This document shows positions 35,195 to 46,239 of a stretch of 64,000 nucleotides of DNA, piece after piece (positions within the stretch are counted from its first letter, which is position 1; each line of letters begins with the position of its first letter). A program made the translations under genes and the position numbers. The notes under the pieces are model-generated. The model was not told the DNA's origin. It did not search any database and worked only from the letters and a program-made list of their open reading frames with translations. The stretch comes from Microcebus murinus (lineage: Eukaryota > Chordata > Mammalia > Primates > Cheirogaleidae), in assembly GCF_040939455.1 (NCBI RefSeq), contig NC_134122.1, forward strand, positions 28,055,501-28,119,500, in the 5' to 3' direction.

Positions 35195-36182
35195 AAAAGC
35201 TTCTGCACAGCCAAGGAAACTATCATTAGAGCGAATAAACAATCTACAGAATAGGAGAAAATATTTGCTCTCTACATATCTGATAAAAATCTGATAACAA
35301 GAATCTATGTAGAACTTAAAAGAATCAACAAGAAAAAAATCAAACAACCCCATCAGGAAATGGGCAATGGAAATGAATAGAATATTTTCCAAAGAAGACA
35401 AAATAATGGCCAGCAAACATATAAAAAGATGCCCAACATCTCTAATCATTAGAGAAATGCAAATCAAAACCACAATGAGATATTACCTAACCCCAGTGAG
35501 ATTGGCCTCTATCAAAAAATCCCAAAGCAACAAATGCTGGCAAGAATGTGGAGAGACAGGAGTCTTACACTCTTACACTGCTGGTGGGACTGCAAATTAT
35601 TGCAACCCTTGTGGAAAAGAATTTGGAGATACTTCGAAGAGCTAAAAATAGAAATACCATTCGACCCAGCAATAGCATTATTAGGCATCTACCCAAAAGA
35701 GCATAAGACATTCTATAATAAAGACATCTGCACCAGAATGTTTATGGCAGCACAATTCACTATTGCAAGGACATGGAAACAACCCAAGTGCCTGTCAATT
35801 CATGAGTGGATTATTAAAATTTGGTATATGTATACAATGGAATATTACTCAATTATAAGAAATGACAGTGATCTAGCACCGCTTATATTTTCCTGGATTG
35901 AGCTTGAGCCTATTATCTGAAGTGAGGTGACACAAGATCAGAAGAATGGGGTCCACACGTACTCGCCATAAAATTGGTACTGACTGATAAATACTGTAGT
36001 GCTCAAGTGGTGGTGGTGTTCTCTAGGGATTAGGGAGTTGGAGGGTAGACTCACAACTGAGGGATGCAGTGAGCATTATGGAGGGGAGAGGCAAACCTCT
36101 AAAGCTTTCTAGGGAGAGGCAAAGATATAAAATGTAACCAAAATGTATGTACTCTCATATTTTCCTGAAATAAAAAAAAAAT
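35195..36182 (+). mobile_element. 5'-truncated L1 inside TRIM4 copy A
   Basis: This is the last kilobase of a plus-strand L1. An ORF2 C-terminal relic is visible at 35367-35920 in two frames (with the CWxxCGExG motif region and YTMEYYSIIRN). The 3' UTR follows, with cctgaaataaaaaaaaa at the end. It sits in the 3' flank of TRIM4 copy A and is absent from copy B, so it arrived after the duplication or was never in the parent copy. Confidence 0.85.
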
Positions 36183-36413
36183 CCCAGAAGTACCTTGGAA
36201 AATTTTCCTGTCCTATCTCCACTAGTCTGAATTACCTCCCATGGACCTGCCTCTTCTGAAGCACATGTAGGATGAATACCAAAAGGTTCAATTAGTGAGA
36301 CCCAGAAGATGGATTACCCAGGATACTGACATAAGCCAAAGAAAGAGGGCCAGGGGATGTATGTCACTGAGCTAGGGTACACAGAAGGATGTGGAGGCGG
36401 GGGAAGAACAGCC

Positions 36414-37000
36414 TCATTTCCCATCAGTCACTCGTGGGATGACTAAAGATGCTAATGGACCTAACCAAAAAAATGGCCGGAGATGAGAGACAAAAGAACA
36501 AGAAAAAGTGTGTAGGTGCAGTCCATCCACGGCACTGTAGAAGGAGACACTGCGAGCCTCATGATCTAGGTAAACCCCCACCCGGAGAAGAGCTGGTTCT
36601 TTGTTAGGGGGATCTAAAGGGAGGCTTGTTAGGGGCCGATACCCAGCTGAACTCCACTGAATAGCCCAGATTCCCGAATGGGGGGACATTCTTGAACTAT
36701 CAGTAATCCCCATGATGTCCTCCTGACACACCCCTGCAGCAATCTCCAGGCCACCTCTATTCTCAACTTCCCAATAATGCTTCCCTGAGGTGAAAATGTT
36801 TTTTCCCAGAACACAGGGTAAGTGTTGAGATTTCTCAACAATGTGTGTGGTCTTCTGAGAATTCTTCCATCCAGCAAAGTAGTTCCATGCTGTAGAAAAT
36901 ACTGGCCATGAACTCTCTGTTGCTGCATTTTTCACGTATCTCCCTTCCTGGGCAAAGACAAGTTTGGGATGAGCTGTCTCTTCAGCTACATTTACAGCCA
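36414..37000 (-). CDS. TRIM4: TRIM4-like terminal PRY-SPRY exon, copy A
   Basis: TRIM4 is a RING-type E3 ubiquitin ligase reported to attach K63-linked ubiquitin to RIG-I in antiviral signalling. The C-terminal B30.2 domain is the target-binding part. This exon encodes about 195 residues that open AVNVAEETAHPKLVF (PRY) and include FTSGKHYWEVE, WAIQWSSAGY, RVGVYLD and HLRPFFWLG (SPRY), ending at a TGA at 36414-36416. The reading matches human TRIM4 as I remember it. It is preceded by a good splice acceptor at 37001, and the phase (exon starts TG of a split GTG codon) is as expected. The frame is fully open. It differs from copy B by one residue: S in VEKSQHLP, where copy B, and human TRIM4 as I recall it, have F. 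No upstream RING, B-box or coiled-coil exons were found nearby, so copy A may be an alternative last exon or a non-expressed duplicate. Confidence 0.78.
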
Positions 37001-37025
37001 CTGCAGAGAAAATGAGAGTTGAGAT
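37001..37025 (-). promoter_or_regulatory. Splice acceptor of TRIM4 exon copy A
   Basis: On the minus strand the intron ends cattttctctgcag, a pyrimidine tract with AG directly before the exon. Identical in copy B. Confidence 0.75.
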
Positions 37026-37365
37026 AAGTAATGTAGCAGCTTATCACCAACCCTTCTCCAGAAATGTCCCTGTTTTCCAGCATCACTTTCCTCCTGCTCT
37101 TCCCCATAAGCACTGTTAGGGATGACTCCTCAGCTGGGCCTAACAAGCCCTAGAATGGCCTTTCCCAACCAGAAATCCTCATTTCCCTTCTACTCTTAAA
37201 GAGTAAGTCCCAGAAAATGGGGAGCTCATTATTCCATGGCTCAAGTCTTCACAATCAGCATACAATTTGGAAAGAGATTAACAAATTCTGACTTGTTGAA
37301 TCAGGACTAGAACGAAGGCTGTGGTTGCTTCTTTGTATAAGTACACACAGATGTCACATAGATGA

Positions 37366-38035
37366 CATTACATGAGTAACTGTCTAACAACTTGGTTAAG
37401 ATTGTTTTCCTCTCAAATAGCCTAACAGGATTCCTGATAAGGCATAGTTGTGTGTGTAGAGAGAGACAGAGGAATCGAAATAAACACTACCCCTCTTCAA
37501 CTGGAATTATGAACTGTGTGTTTATGCAAGACCCTGTGCCTTCCCAAACCACCCAGGCACAATTTCTTTAAAATTAACTCTACTTGATGTTGGAGTTTTA
37601 CAGGATAAATCCAGCCTTAGGTCCAGGAGGGTTGGATGATACCCAGTCATGATGATGGGTGGCTCATTATGTATAATAAAAAATGACAACATCTATTTCT
37701 CACTTCTGCAAAGGTAAATGCTTCTCAATGAAGACATAACTTTACTCCCAAACCTTAAGTGTTATCTTCCTGAAGATGCCTCTAAAGCTTCATGACATGT
37801 TTTAACTAGTATGGAAATGAAAGTACAGAATTTTTCCTTAGTTTTGGCATTCTGAGGACCACTAAACTAGACCTCAGGAAAGTTCACTGAGACCTCTATG
37901 TTTGTATAGGAGTAATCTCTGGCTATCTGAGATGAGTAAGTCTTACCAAGGCATCGACTGCATTATTCCTTTTTATGTTTCTCCCTCTTGAGTTAAATAT
38001 CATTAATGCCATATGTGATAGTAAAGTGATCTAGG
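37366..38035. other. Gene-free stretch right of TRIM4 copy A
   Basis: No TRIM4 upstream exon, other gene or repeat family recognised. If copy A belonged to a complete TRIM4 copy, the preceding short exons would be expected to the right. I did not find them up to OR2AE1. Confidence 0.45.
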
Positions 38036-38039
38036 TCCC

Positions 38040-39940
38040 TTTAATTCATTAATTCATGCAACAAATAGTTACTGAGCACTTATTCTGTGTCAGGCTCTTT
38101 TCTAGGCACTGTTGAGACAACAGCAAACAAAGCCAGATTCTTGCCCTCATGGAGTTTATATTCTAGGAAACAAACAATAGCTATAATATAAATAATATAA
38201 TATTATATGACATCATGCTAAGAAGCATTTTAAAAATCAATTAATAGAAGGGCACAGACAATGAAGAGTATGATGCTATAAACAGGGTGGTCAGGGAAGC
38301 CTATTTTGGCAAGGTAACATTTCAGAAGATATTCAAAGGAAATGAGGGAGTGTCTAGCAATTCCAAGACCTGGGAAATGATATGGGCAAAGGTTAAGTGG
38401 AAGCTGGCATGTCCAAGAAATGGCTAGGGGTCGAATGTGACTGACATGAGGTAAGCAAGGATTAGCAGATGAAATGGGAGAAACAGCCATGGGCCAGGTA
38501 ATATAGGGTGTTTCAGGCTCAGATAGGCCCTTTAAATTTTCTTTAAGTAGCATATAGGGATAATTTAAAACATTTTAAGTAGTAGAATGAAATGATCTAT
38601 CTTTTGAAGGATCATTCTAGCCATTGTGTTTTGAATAAGAGCACAAGAGGGATGCAAGTTAGGAAGCAATAGTTCAGGAAGGATATGATGGTGAAAATGG
38701 TAATGTGTAGTCATTGTCTTGGTCAGTTCAGGCTGCAATAACAAAAATACTGTAGATGGGATGGCTTAAGCAACAAAAATTTATTTCTCACAGTTCTGGA
38801 GGCTGGAAGGTCCAAGATCAAGGTGGACCACATTCAGGGTTCACTGGGGGCCTGTTTCTTAGTTCATAGGTGGCCTTGTTCCTGCTGTGTCAGCACAGGA
38901 AGGAAGGAGTAGGAGAGTTATCTGGGGCCGCTGTTATAAGGGCAATATCCCATATAAGGGCTTCACTTAAAGGCCCGACCTCCTAATACTATCATACTAG
39001 TGGCCAGGATTTCAACGTGAATTTTGAGAGGACACAAATATTCAGTCCATAACAGTCATATTTGGAATATATTTTGAAAATAAAACCAACAGGATATTGA
39101 GAGTGAGAGAAAAGGAAGACAGTGACACTAAAGCTTTTGACCTAACAACTGAGTTGATTTTGGTACCATTTACTAGGAAGGAAAACTCTGAAGGGAACGG
39201 CACATTTGGGGGTGGGTTTGGTTCTGGCCATGCGAAGCTTAATTTGCTTATTAGAAAGTTGGGGAAAATATAGACTTGGAGGTTTGATATGTGCATCTGG
39301 AGAAAGGTAAGAATGGAAATGGAATCAGCAGAAAGGTAAGAATGGAAATGTACATTTAAATAACAAAACCATACAAGATTACTTTGGAAATGGGTGAAAA
39401 CAGGGAAGAGGCCTGAGGACTAAACTTAGGGCAATCCAATATTACAGAAGTTATGATGATGAGAAGACATGAAGGGCCAATGAATTTGGGGTTGAATTGA
39501 GTGCAGTGTCCAGTGAAGAAAGTGCTTCAAAGAGGAAGGCATAATCAACTTTGTCAAAGGCTATGAAGTGAACCAAAAATTGCCCATTGGCTGTGTCAAT
39601 GTAGAGACCATTTGCAATATTCATACGAATTATCTCCATAGAGCGATGATGATAAAAAGCCAACTAAACTGAGCTCTGGTGAGAAAAGAAGCAGAAAAAG
39701 TGTAAATATTAAGTAGGAAATAAAAAACTGTTTCAAGGAATTTTTTTGTAAAACTCTTTAGGCTTTGCAGGAATGAGGGGAAGATTCTTTCTAAGATGAC
39801 AGCTATAAAAGTATGTCTATGTGTAGGCTGATATTACTGATTGAGTGGGGAAATTAATGATTCAGAAGAGAGGAGGAGTAATTTCAAGAGCAAGATCCTT
39901 AAGATCTGATGCATAAATGAAGAGGATGCCATAGATAAGA
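38040..39940 (+). mobile_element. Long L2 (LINE-2), split by an MLT1 LTR
   Basis: Opens with gagcacttattctgtgtcag and gccctcatggagtttatatt. It continues through L2 text (aacattttaagtagtagaatg, then ccaacaggatattgagagtg and tcaactttgtcaaaggctat) to aattaatgattcagaagaga near 39857. 38723-39058 is an inserted MLT1 LTR. About 1.5 kb of L2 is unusually long for this family. The minus-strand open frames inside it are accidental. Confidence 0.75.
38723..39058 (-). mobile_element. MLT1-type solo LTR, minus strand
   Basis: In plus orientation it reads caggctgcaataacaaaaat, then ttatttctcacagttctgga, then gaggacacaaatattcagtc and cataaca. This is the reverse complement of a MaLR/MLT1 LTR, which starts TGTTATGGACTGAAT. 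It is inserted in the L2. Confidence 0.7.
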
Positions 39941-40234
39941 GATACCTGCAGATCAGATGGTTATAATTACAATGTTAGACCTTCTCCATGTTGTTAATGC
40001 AAATAATCCTGACCCCAGTGGATAAATTCCACTATTGCCTGTGCCTGGGCTTGTTCTGTGGATGACTGGGCAGTAGGTGGATATGGTCAATAGTCTCCAA
40101 ATAGATTTCTTCAGTGTTCCCACTGATTCTGTCATCTTTCCAGCCTCCCTGCAATAAAATTCTTTTCTGCTTAGATCATTCACAGTCCATTTCTCTTGCT
40201 TCAAAGTAACACCCACAACTAACATAGAATTTCA
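39941..40234. other. Gene-free stretch
   Basis: No gene recognised. The open frame on the minus strand at 39953-40225 has no known relatives. Confidence 0.4.
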
Positions 40235-40375
40235 GATAACCCTATTTTTCCCATTATACATATGAGATTACTGAGGCTGAGAGAGCTTAAGTAACCTACT
40301 ATGTATCACACTGTTAGCAAGTGATACTCTGGTCTCATCCAAATCATTCTGATTCTGAATCACAAAGCTAGAAAC
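40235..40375 (+). mobile_element. MIR fragment
   Basis: MIR motifs in order: ttcccattatacatatgaga, then tactgaggctgagagagctt, then agtaacctactatgtatcac. Confidence 0.65.
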
Positions 40376-41162
40376 CCTCAGAAAACAGAAAGGTGAAATA
40401 ATGAAAATGAAGATTCCTACCTGATATGGCAGGACCATTGTAGACCAAATAAAGGCACAATATATGTTTTAAAAATGTTAAGTTTCACAGGGGAAGATTT
40501 TGAACACCTAGTATAGCACATGAATCACACTAGGTGCTCAATAAATATTTCTTAAATAAAACATATAAGAATTATATATATATATGTATGTATTACTATG
40601 GTGTATATATACAAAATGTATTACTCCTTCCTTCTGAATTCTTATACATTGTGATTGAAGGAACGCTAAGGGTCTATGAATATAACTTTTATATCATCCT
40701 TCCTTCCTTTAAAACAGCTTTTAATCACCCTTCATTGCCCATGCTTCCAATATGAAGCAATTTTATACTCCATAAATAAATACCCAATTTTATACTCCAT
40801 AAATAAATACCCTTTGGTGGCATGTTTTATATATGTTTTTGTTAATGAAGATAATAATAGGAAAAGGACTTTGTATCTTTGTCTTGCTATGTTTCTTCAG
40901 AGGGCGCTGGCCTTTATATGTCTTATTTTAAAGGGATTATTGCTAAGTTTTTGCCTAAATCTCTAAAGATCTCAGATCATAGTCCATGATGCTTGATTGA
41001 CTGACACCAAGTTAAAATAGTAGAATTTGTGTAAACCACAACATTCTTGCAGTAGTCAAAGAGCATCAGGGATGTAGATGTGTGAAAAACCTTAGAGTTA
41101 TAGCACAATCAATTTAAGGAGCTTTTCCCATTCCACTCTAAACCCAGGCAACTCTAATGCAG
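40376..41162. other. Gene-free, AT-rich; holds a perfect 27-bp tandem repeat
   Basis: This is the 3' flank of OR2AE1 (the gene reads leftward). An L2/MIR-like tail ctaggtgctcaataaatatt lies at 40530. At 40759-40785 and 40786-40812 a 27-bp unit beginning aattttatactccataaata is repeated exactly. Open frames are AT-driven. Confidence 0.6.
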
Positions 41163-42101
41163 TCACTGGGTGATAATATCTCTTCTCAACACTTTCCTCA
41201 GAGCCTTAGCTACATCCTTATTCCGAAGAGTATAAATCAGAGGATTCAGTGTGGGAGTAATGATGCTATAGACCACAGAACCAACTTTGTCTTGCAGTGG
41301 AGTGTGCTGAGACCTGGGCCTCATATATGCAAATATGCCACCACCAAACCAGAGGGAAACAACAGTGAGGTGAGAGCTACAAGTGGCAAAGGCATTTCTC
41401 TTGCTCCCAGCTGAATGCATATGAATAACACTGTGGAGAATAAAGGCATAGGAGGTAGAAACCAGTAAGATAGGGAGGAGGACAAGGATGATACTGCTGA
41501 CATACACTGCATTCTCATAAAAAGAAATGTCACCACATACCAACTTCAAAACAGCTGGGAACTCACAGTAGAAGTGGTGGATTTTCCGAGCCCCACAGAA
41601 AGGGAAGTGCATCAAGGTCACTGTGTGAAGGAGGGAGTTCACGGATGCCCCTAACCATGACATGGCAGCCATCATCAGTCCCACCTTTTTGTTCATGAGC
41701 ACAGAATAACGCAGTGGATGACAGATGGCGACATAGCGGTCATAGGACATGAGAGCTAGAAGAAGGCACTCCGCACCACCCAAGGACAAGTAGAGGAAGT
41801 GCTGGGCAGCACAGCCCACAAAGGAAATGGACTTCTCGCCCGAGAGGTAGTTGGTAGCCATCTTGGGGATGGTCGTGGAGATGTGCATCAGGTCCATGAG
41901 GGAGAGCTGGCTGAGCAGGAAGTACATCGGTGTGTGAAGCCGGGGATCAGCGCAGATGAGGAGAATGGTGAGACTGTTGCCACTGACTGCAATAAGGAAG
42001 ACCACCATAGTCAAGGAGAAAAGGAAAAGGTGAGTGAGAGAGTCATCAAAGAGCCCCTCAAGGATGAAGTCAGCCAGATAGGTCTGATTCCTCTGCCACA
42101 T
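41163..42101 (-). CDS. OR2AE1: Olfactory receptor 2AE1 orthologue
   Basis: An odorant receptor, seven membrane segments, 312 residues, intact. The opening MWQRNQTYLADFILEGLFDD and the run LSLMDLMHISTTIPKMATNY match human OR2AE1 as I recall it, which lies beside TRIM4 on 7q22.1. Motifs in order: NQT glycosylation site at residue 5, GNSLTILL in TM1, LHTPMYFLLSQLS at TM2, MSYDRYVAICHPLRY after TM3, KRNAFATCSSHLTVV at TM6 and PTLNPLIYTLRN in TM7. The chain ends at RRDIITQ. The human protein, as I recall, runs about a dozen residues longer, so the tail here is slightly shorter. The frame reads without stop, so it is likely functional. The gene lies between the two TRIM4 exon copies and has the same orientation. 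Confidence 0.9.
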   Translation of the reverse strand: MWQRNQTYLADFILEGLFDDSLTHLFLFSLTMVVFLIAVSGNSLTILLICADPRLHTPMYFLLSQLSLMDLMHISTTIPKMATNYLSGEKSISFVGCAAQHFLYLSLGGAECLLLALMSYDRYVAICHPLRYSVLMNKKVGLMMAAMSWLGASVNSLLHTVTLMHFPFCGARKIHHFYCEFPAVLKLVCGDISFYENAVYVSSIILVLLPILLVSTSYAFILHSVIHMHSAGSKRNAFATCSSHLTVVSLWFGGGIFAYMRPRSQHTPLQDKVGSVVYSIITPTLNPLIYTLRNKDVAKALRKVLRRDIITQ

Positions 42102-42422
42102 GTCCCCGTTCTCAGTCCCTGGGGAAACAGAGAGAGGAGACGAAGGGTGACTCCAGAAGTGCTGGGGTTCAGACTACCTGACAAAAAACACTTTAGATTG
42201 AAGGAAGAATTTGTGAAGGGAGTTGTTTTTTCTATTTCAAATTATTCAACAGCTCTAATCATTGAAATAACTTTTTTAAAAAAGAGAAAACTTAAAATCC
42301 GTCTTCACAAGCATGATCACTCTGATTCTAGACTATATTAAGTGCCAGACTTCTAGGCTGATCTCATTAAGGAAAATATACGCATGTGTGTGCATGCTCA
42401 CAGGGGCATGTATATGTTTATG

Positions 42423-42423
<1 letters not shown>

Positions 42424-42454
<31 letters not shown>
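42424..42454. repeat. (CA)n microsatellite
   Basis: About 15 CA units, uninterrupted. Confidence 0.95.
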
Positions 42455-42456
<2 letters not shown>

Positions 42457-42721
42457 TAGGTTTGGGAGGGTTTGTGGACAGTTTCAGGGTGTTCAGTTTT
42501 TATTGGGGGTTTTATCTTTATTTTATCAGTGAGGTTTTAACCAAAGATTCTGAACAGGTTCTACATATACATACATATTAGAAACAAATTTTGTTAGGAA
42601 CTTTGGCCTTACACAGTTGTGGAAGCTGGAAAGGCTTTGTGTGTGATGCTAGAACTTGAATTCCATGGGGCAAGTGGTCAGGAAGGAAAGCTGGGTGTAA
42701 AGGGGGAAAGATCAAGGACAG

Positions 42722-42791
42722 GTTGGAACCCACAAGCATGAGTTGGAACCCACAAGCATGAGCTGTAACCCACAAGGGGAGGCTGAAACCC
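42722..42791. repeat. 20-bp tandem repeat, three and a half units
   Basis: The unit gttggaacccacaagcatga occurs twice perfectly (42722-42741, 42742-42761), then degenerates (gctgtaacccacaagg and gctgaaaccca). Confidence 0.9.
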
Positions 42792-43399
42792 ATGTCAGTT
42801 CTTGTTGCCTCTGCAACAGGTGGCAAAGGAGGACCCAGGGGCCCATAAACAGATACAGGCCCAGCTGCTGCTTCACACCACTGAGGTGAGTCAGAAGATC
42901 AGTAACAACTGTGTAAATGGCAAAACAGCTGCTTTCCTTCAGATCTTTAAATCTCCCAAGCATCTCTTCTTGGCCCACCTCAACTAGAAACACACGAAAA
43001 AAAGGATTTTGGGAAAAGTAGTTCATCCTAGCCAAGACACTATCTTCTGTCAATTTGGCACACATACACATCTCCTTAAGTCACACTTAATCTCTAAATA
43101 AATAGAACAAGTTCATCTCTCTAATATGATCCAACCACTTGCATGCAATGAAACACATGCTAACCTTTTCCCCAGAAGAAAATACAAAGGTAGATTGGGG
43201 GATTTTTCGTTTCTTTGTTTGCCTCTAGATAATGTTTGTTCTTTCCCTAACTGCGTCATATGTCCTATTGTGTATTTTGTAACTTAAACCAAAAATATTT
43301 GATTAATATATATGTAAAATATTTATATAAAAACAAAGAAAAGTAATCATCATTATTATCTACAGCATAGATCATCTTATACAAGTGCTAAACCATTCC

Positions 43400-44460
43400 T
43401 TGGATGCCAGCCCCCTTTTTCCCAGTCACTCCTGTCATTGGCCAATGGACCCATGAACAAAGCAGCCATGGAAGCATGGATAAAGATTTTGAATGGCTTC
43501 AGCAACATGAAACACCCACCAAGGCCAATCTGGCTACAGCTTCTGCTGAGTGCCCAATGTGCCAACAGCTGAGATCAACACTGAGTCCCCGAGATGGCAC
43601 CCTTCCCGGACTGATCAGCCAACTACTTGGTGGCAGACTGGTTACACTGGACCACTTTCAAGCAGGATGGGATAGTGCGTTGTTCTTACTGGAAAAGACA
43701 CTTACTCTGGATATAGATTTACCTTCCTGACCTGCAGTGCTGCTGCCAAGTGTACTATCTATGGATTCATAAAATGCTTTATTCACCATAATGGTATCCA
43801 TGCAGCACTGCTTCTGATGAATGGACTCGTTTCACAGCAAACAAAGTGTGGAAATGGGCGCATGGTCGTGGAATTCACTGGTCTTAATTTATGTCCTCTA
43901 TCGTCCTGCAACAACTGGCCTGACAGAACTGTAGACTGGCCTTTTCAAGATCAGCTAGTTGGCAACACTTCCAGTGTTGGGACAATGTCCTCCAGGATGT
44001 GGTGTATGCTCTAAACCTGCATCCCATTTATGGTGCCATTTCATCCATAATGAGCATTCACAGGACCACAAATCAAGGGGTAGAAAGTGTACATTCTCTC
44101 ACTATAACCTCTATAACTATGACCCACCAGAAAAATTTTTCTGGCCTGTCCCTGCACTTTGAGGTCCTGCACTTTTAGAGCTCTTAGTTTCAATGGGAGA
44201 AATTCTTCCACCAGGTGTCACAACAATGATTCCATTTACTTAGAGTGAAGACTGCCACCCTGACATTTGGGGCTCCTCCTTGCACTGACTCAAGGTAAAC
44301 AAGGTTTGTCTATTAACTGGTCTGATTGATCCTGACCCACAAAGGGAAACCGAGTTACTACTTCACAATGCAAATAAGGAGACATCTGGAAACAGGAGAT
44401 TTTCTACGGTGCCACTTCATACTCCCATCTCCAGTGATGTAAGTAAATAGAAAACAACCC
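43400..44460 (+). pseudogene. Decayed ERVL pol (integrase region) fragment
   Basis: An old endogenous retrovirus remnant. The text aligns in order with the integrase part of the ERVL pol gene: ccaaggccaatctggctaca, then gagtccccgagatggcaccc, then acacttactctggatataga, then gaatggactcgtttcacagc and cactggtcttaatttatgtc. Stops and indels throughout leave only open pieces of 60-110 residues (43404-43730, 43817-44014, 43959-44162). Gag, reverse transcriptase and env were not seen. No LTR could be placed directly beside it. Non-functional. Confidence 0.75.
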
Positions 44461-44676
44461 AATTCACAGAGGACTGTTAGTGGCCCAGATCCTTCAGAAA
44501 TGAAGGTTTGCATCATTTGAACCTTCAAATGAAGGTTCCACCAGACAAGGAACCATGACCAACTGTAGACAAAGGGAAAAGGGAATGGGTAATGAAAGAA
44601 GGTAGTTACAAATACCAGCCATAAACATGTAAGCAGCTATGAAAACAAAAACTGTTAATAGTTATGGGCATTTCTT

Positions 44677-45013
<337 letters not shown>

Positions 45014-45030
45014 AGTTATGGGCATTTCTT

Positions 45031-45718
45031 TGCTATTTTGTATATGTAAGTGTGTGTATATACTTACATATATGATGATTTTTCTTTTCTCTTCTCTGTC
45101 ATTGCCTTATCTAACATAAGAGGTATTAATAATAGTTCACTCATATCTCAGTATTTAAGTTATGGGATATAATAGGGAGACTATAAATTAGATAGGAGTG
45201 GAATGAATTTTACCCAAAGAAAAAAATAGGGATTCTATATCCTTTTATGGGAAAGGCGTTTTATATCTTCTTCTTCTTGGAATAAGGTTAGCATGTTTTG
45301 GGTTGTACAGGGAATAGTTGTATCAGGTAAGGTATAAGCATAACTTTGGCAATATCTTTATTTGGAGATCAAGTGTGATTTAAAAAGTGACACATATGGT
45401 ACCAAGATGACACATAACATAGCCACCATACTTATGTACCTGAAAACCAACCAGAAATATGCCCCAGATATACTTGAGAGTCTTCAAATTATGAATCAGG
45501 CTGATAACACTGGATTGTAACATTTAATCAGTCAAACTTCCCAATCTGCCCTGTATTCAATTGTCACATGAATACTCATCAGAATGAGAGCTTAATCTTC
45601 ATGATGAAGCATGATTCAAAAAAATTGATCCTCCAAATATGTACCCTATCCTTCTTGGTCATTGTCCTACTAGACATCTCACTAGACATCCATGCATTGC
45701 AGATTACCTACTAACATT
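45031..45718. other. Gene-free, AT-rich stretch
   Basis: No gene or repeat family recognised. Confidence 0.4.
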
Positions 45719-45735
45719 ATAAAGCAAAGAACTCT

Positions 45736-46222
45736 TTCTTTAATTTTTTTTTATTTTAGCGTATTATGGGGGTCCAAGTGTTAAGGTTACTTATATTGCC
45801 CATGGCCCCCTCCCCCCTCGAGTCAGAGCTTCAAGCATGTTCATCTCCCAAACGTTGCACATCTTACTCGTGGTTGTATACACCCATCCCCTCTTCCCCC
45901 CTCCCACCCTCCCAACACCCGATAAATGTTACTCCTATATGTCCACTTAGGTGTTGATCCGTTAATACCAATTTGCTGGTGAGTACATGTGGTGCTGGTT
46001 TTTCCATTCTTGAGATACTTCACTTAGTAGAATGGGTTCCAGCTGTATCCAGGAATATACAAACGGTGCTATATCACCATTGTTTCTTAAAGCTGAGTGG
46101 TATTCCATGGTATACATATACCACATTTTTTTAATCCACTCATGAATTGATGGGCACTTGGGTTGTTTCCATAGCTTTGCAATTGTGAATTGTGCTGCTA
46201 TAAACATTCGAGTGCAGGTGTC
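45736..46222 (-). mobile_element. Short 5'-truncated L1 with perfect target duplication
   Basis: The last 490 bp of an L1 (3' UTR starting attttagcgtattatggggg, then the ORF2 C-terminal relic at 45962-46252). The 17-base string ataaagcaaagaactct flanks it exactly at 45719-45735 and 46223-46239, showing a recent insertion. Confidence 0.93.
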
Positions 46223-46239
46223 ATAAAGCAAAGAACTCT

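Larger units (their letters stand above)
35173..37365 (-). repeat. TRIM4 terminal-exon duplication, copy A
   Basis: Homologous to 59328-60535, apart from an L1 inserted at 35195-36182. The left edge is set by aaagctacaaa.acattc, present in both copies. The right edge is near gtacacacagatgtcacata and gatga at 37365. The unit without the L1 is about 1.2 kb and holds the TRIM4 3' flank, the PRY-SPRY exon and about 360 bp of the preceding intron. Confidence 0.9.
42102..43380. other. OR2AE1 upstream region, no gene seen
   Basis: Holds the receptor 5' flank, a CA microsatellite (42424-42454), and a short tandem array (42722-42791). 42600-42960 has a repeat-like feel, but I cannot name the family. 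No 5' non-coding exon of OR2AE1 could be placed. Confidence 0.45.

Noticed and set aside
36629..36928. 99-codon minus-strand frame overlapping TRIM4 exon A (also 59798-60097 in B)
   Set aside because: Alternative frame of the PRY-SPRY exon, with no family match. Present in both copies only because the sequence is the same.
37007..41160. Upstream TRIM4 exons for copy A
   Set aside because: I looked for the short exon encoding the end of the coiled coil and for RING or B-box text and found none. The interval holds L2, MLT1 and MIR.
41799..42341. 180-codon plus-strand open frame
   Set aside because: Antisense shadow of OR2AE1 extending into its 5' flank; the composition is that of a reversed receptor.
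42722..42791. Possible CRISPR-like array
   Set aside because: Direct 20-bp tandem units without spacers in a mammalian genome; an ordinary minisatellite.
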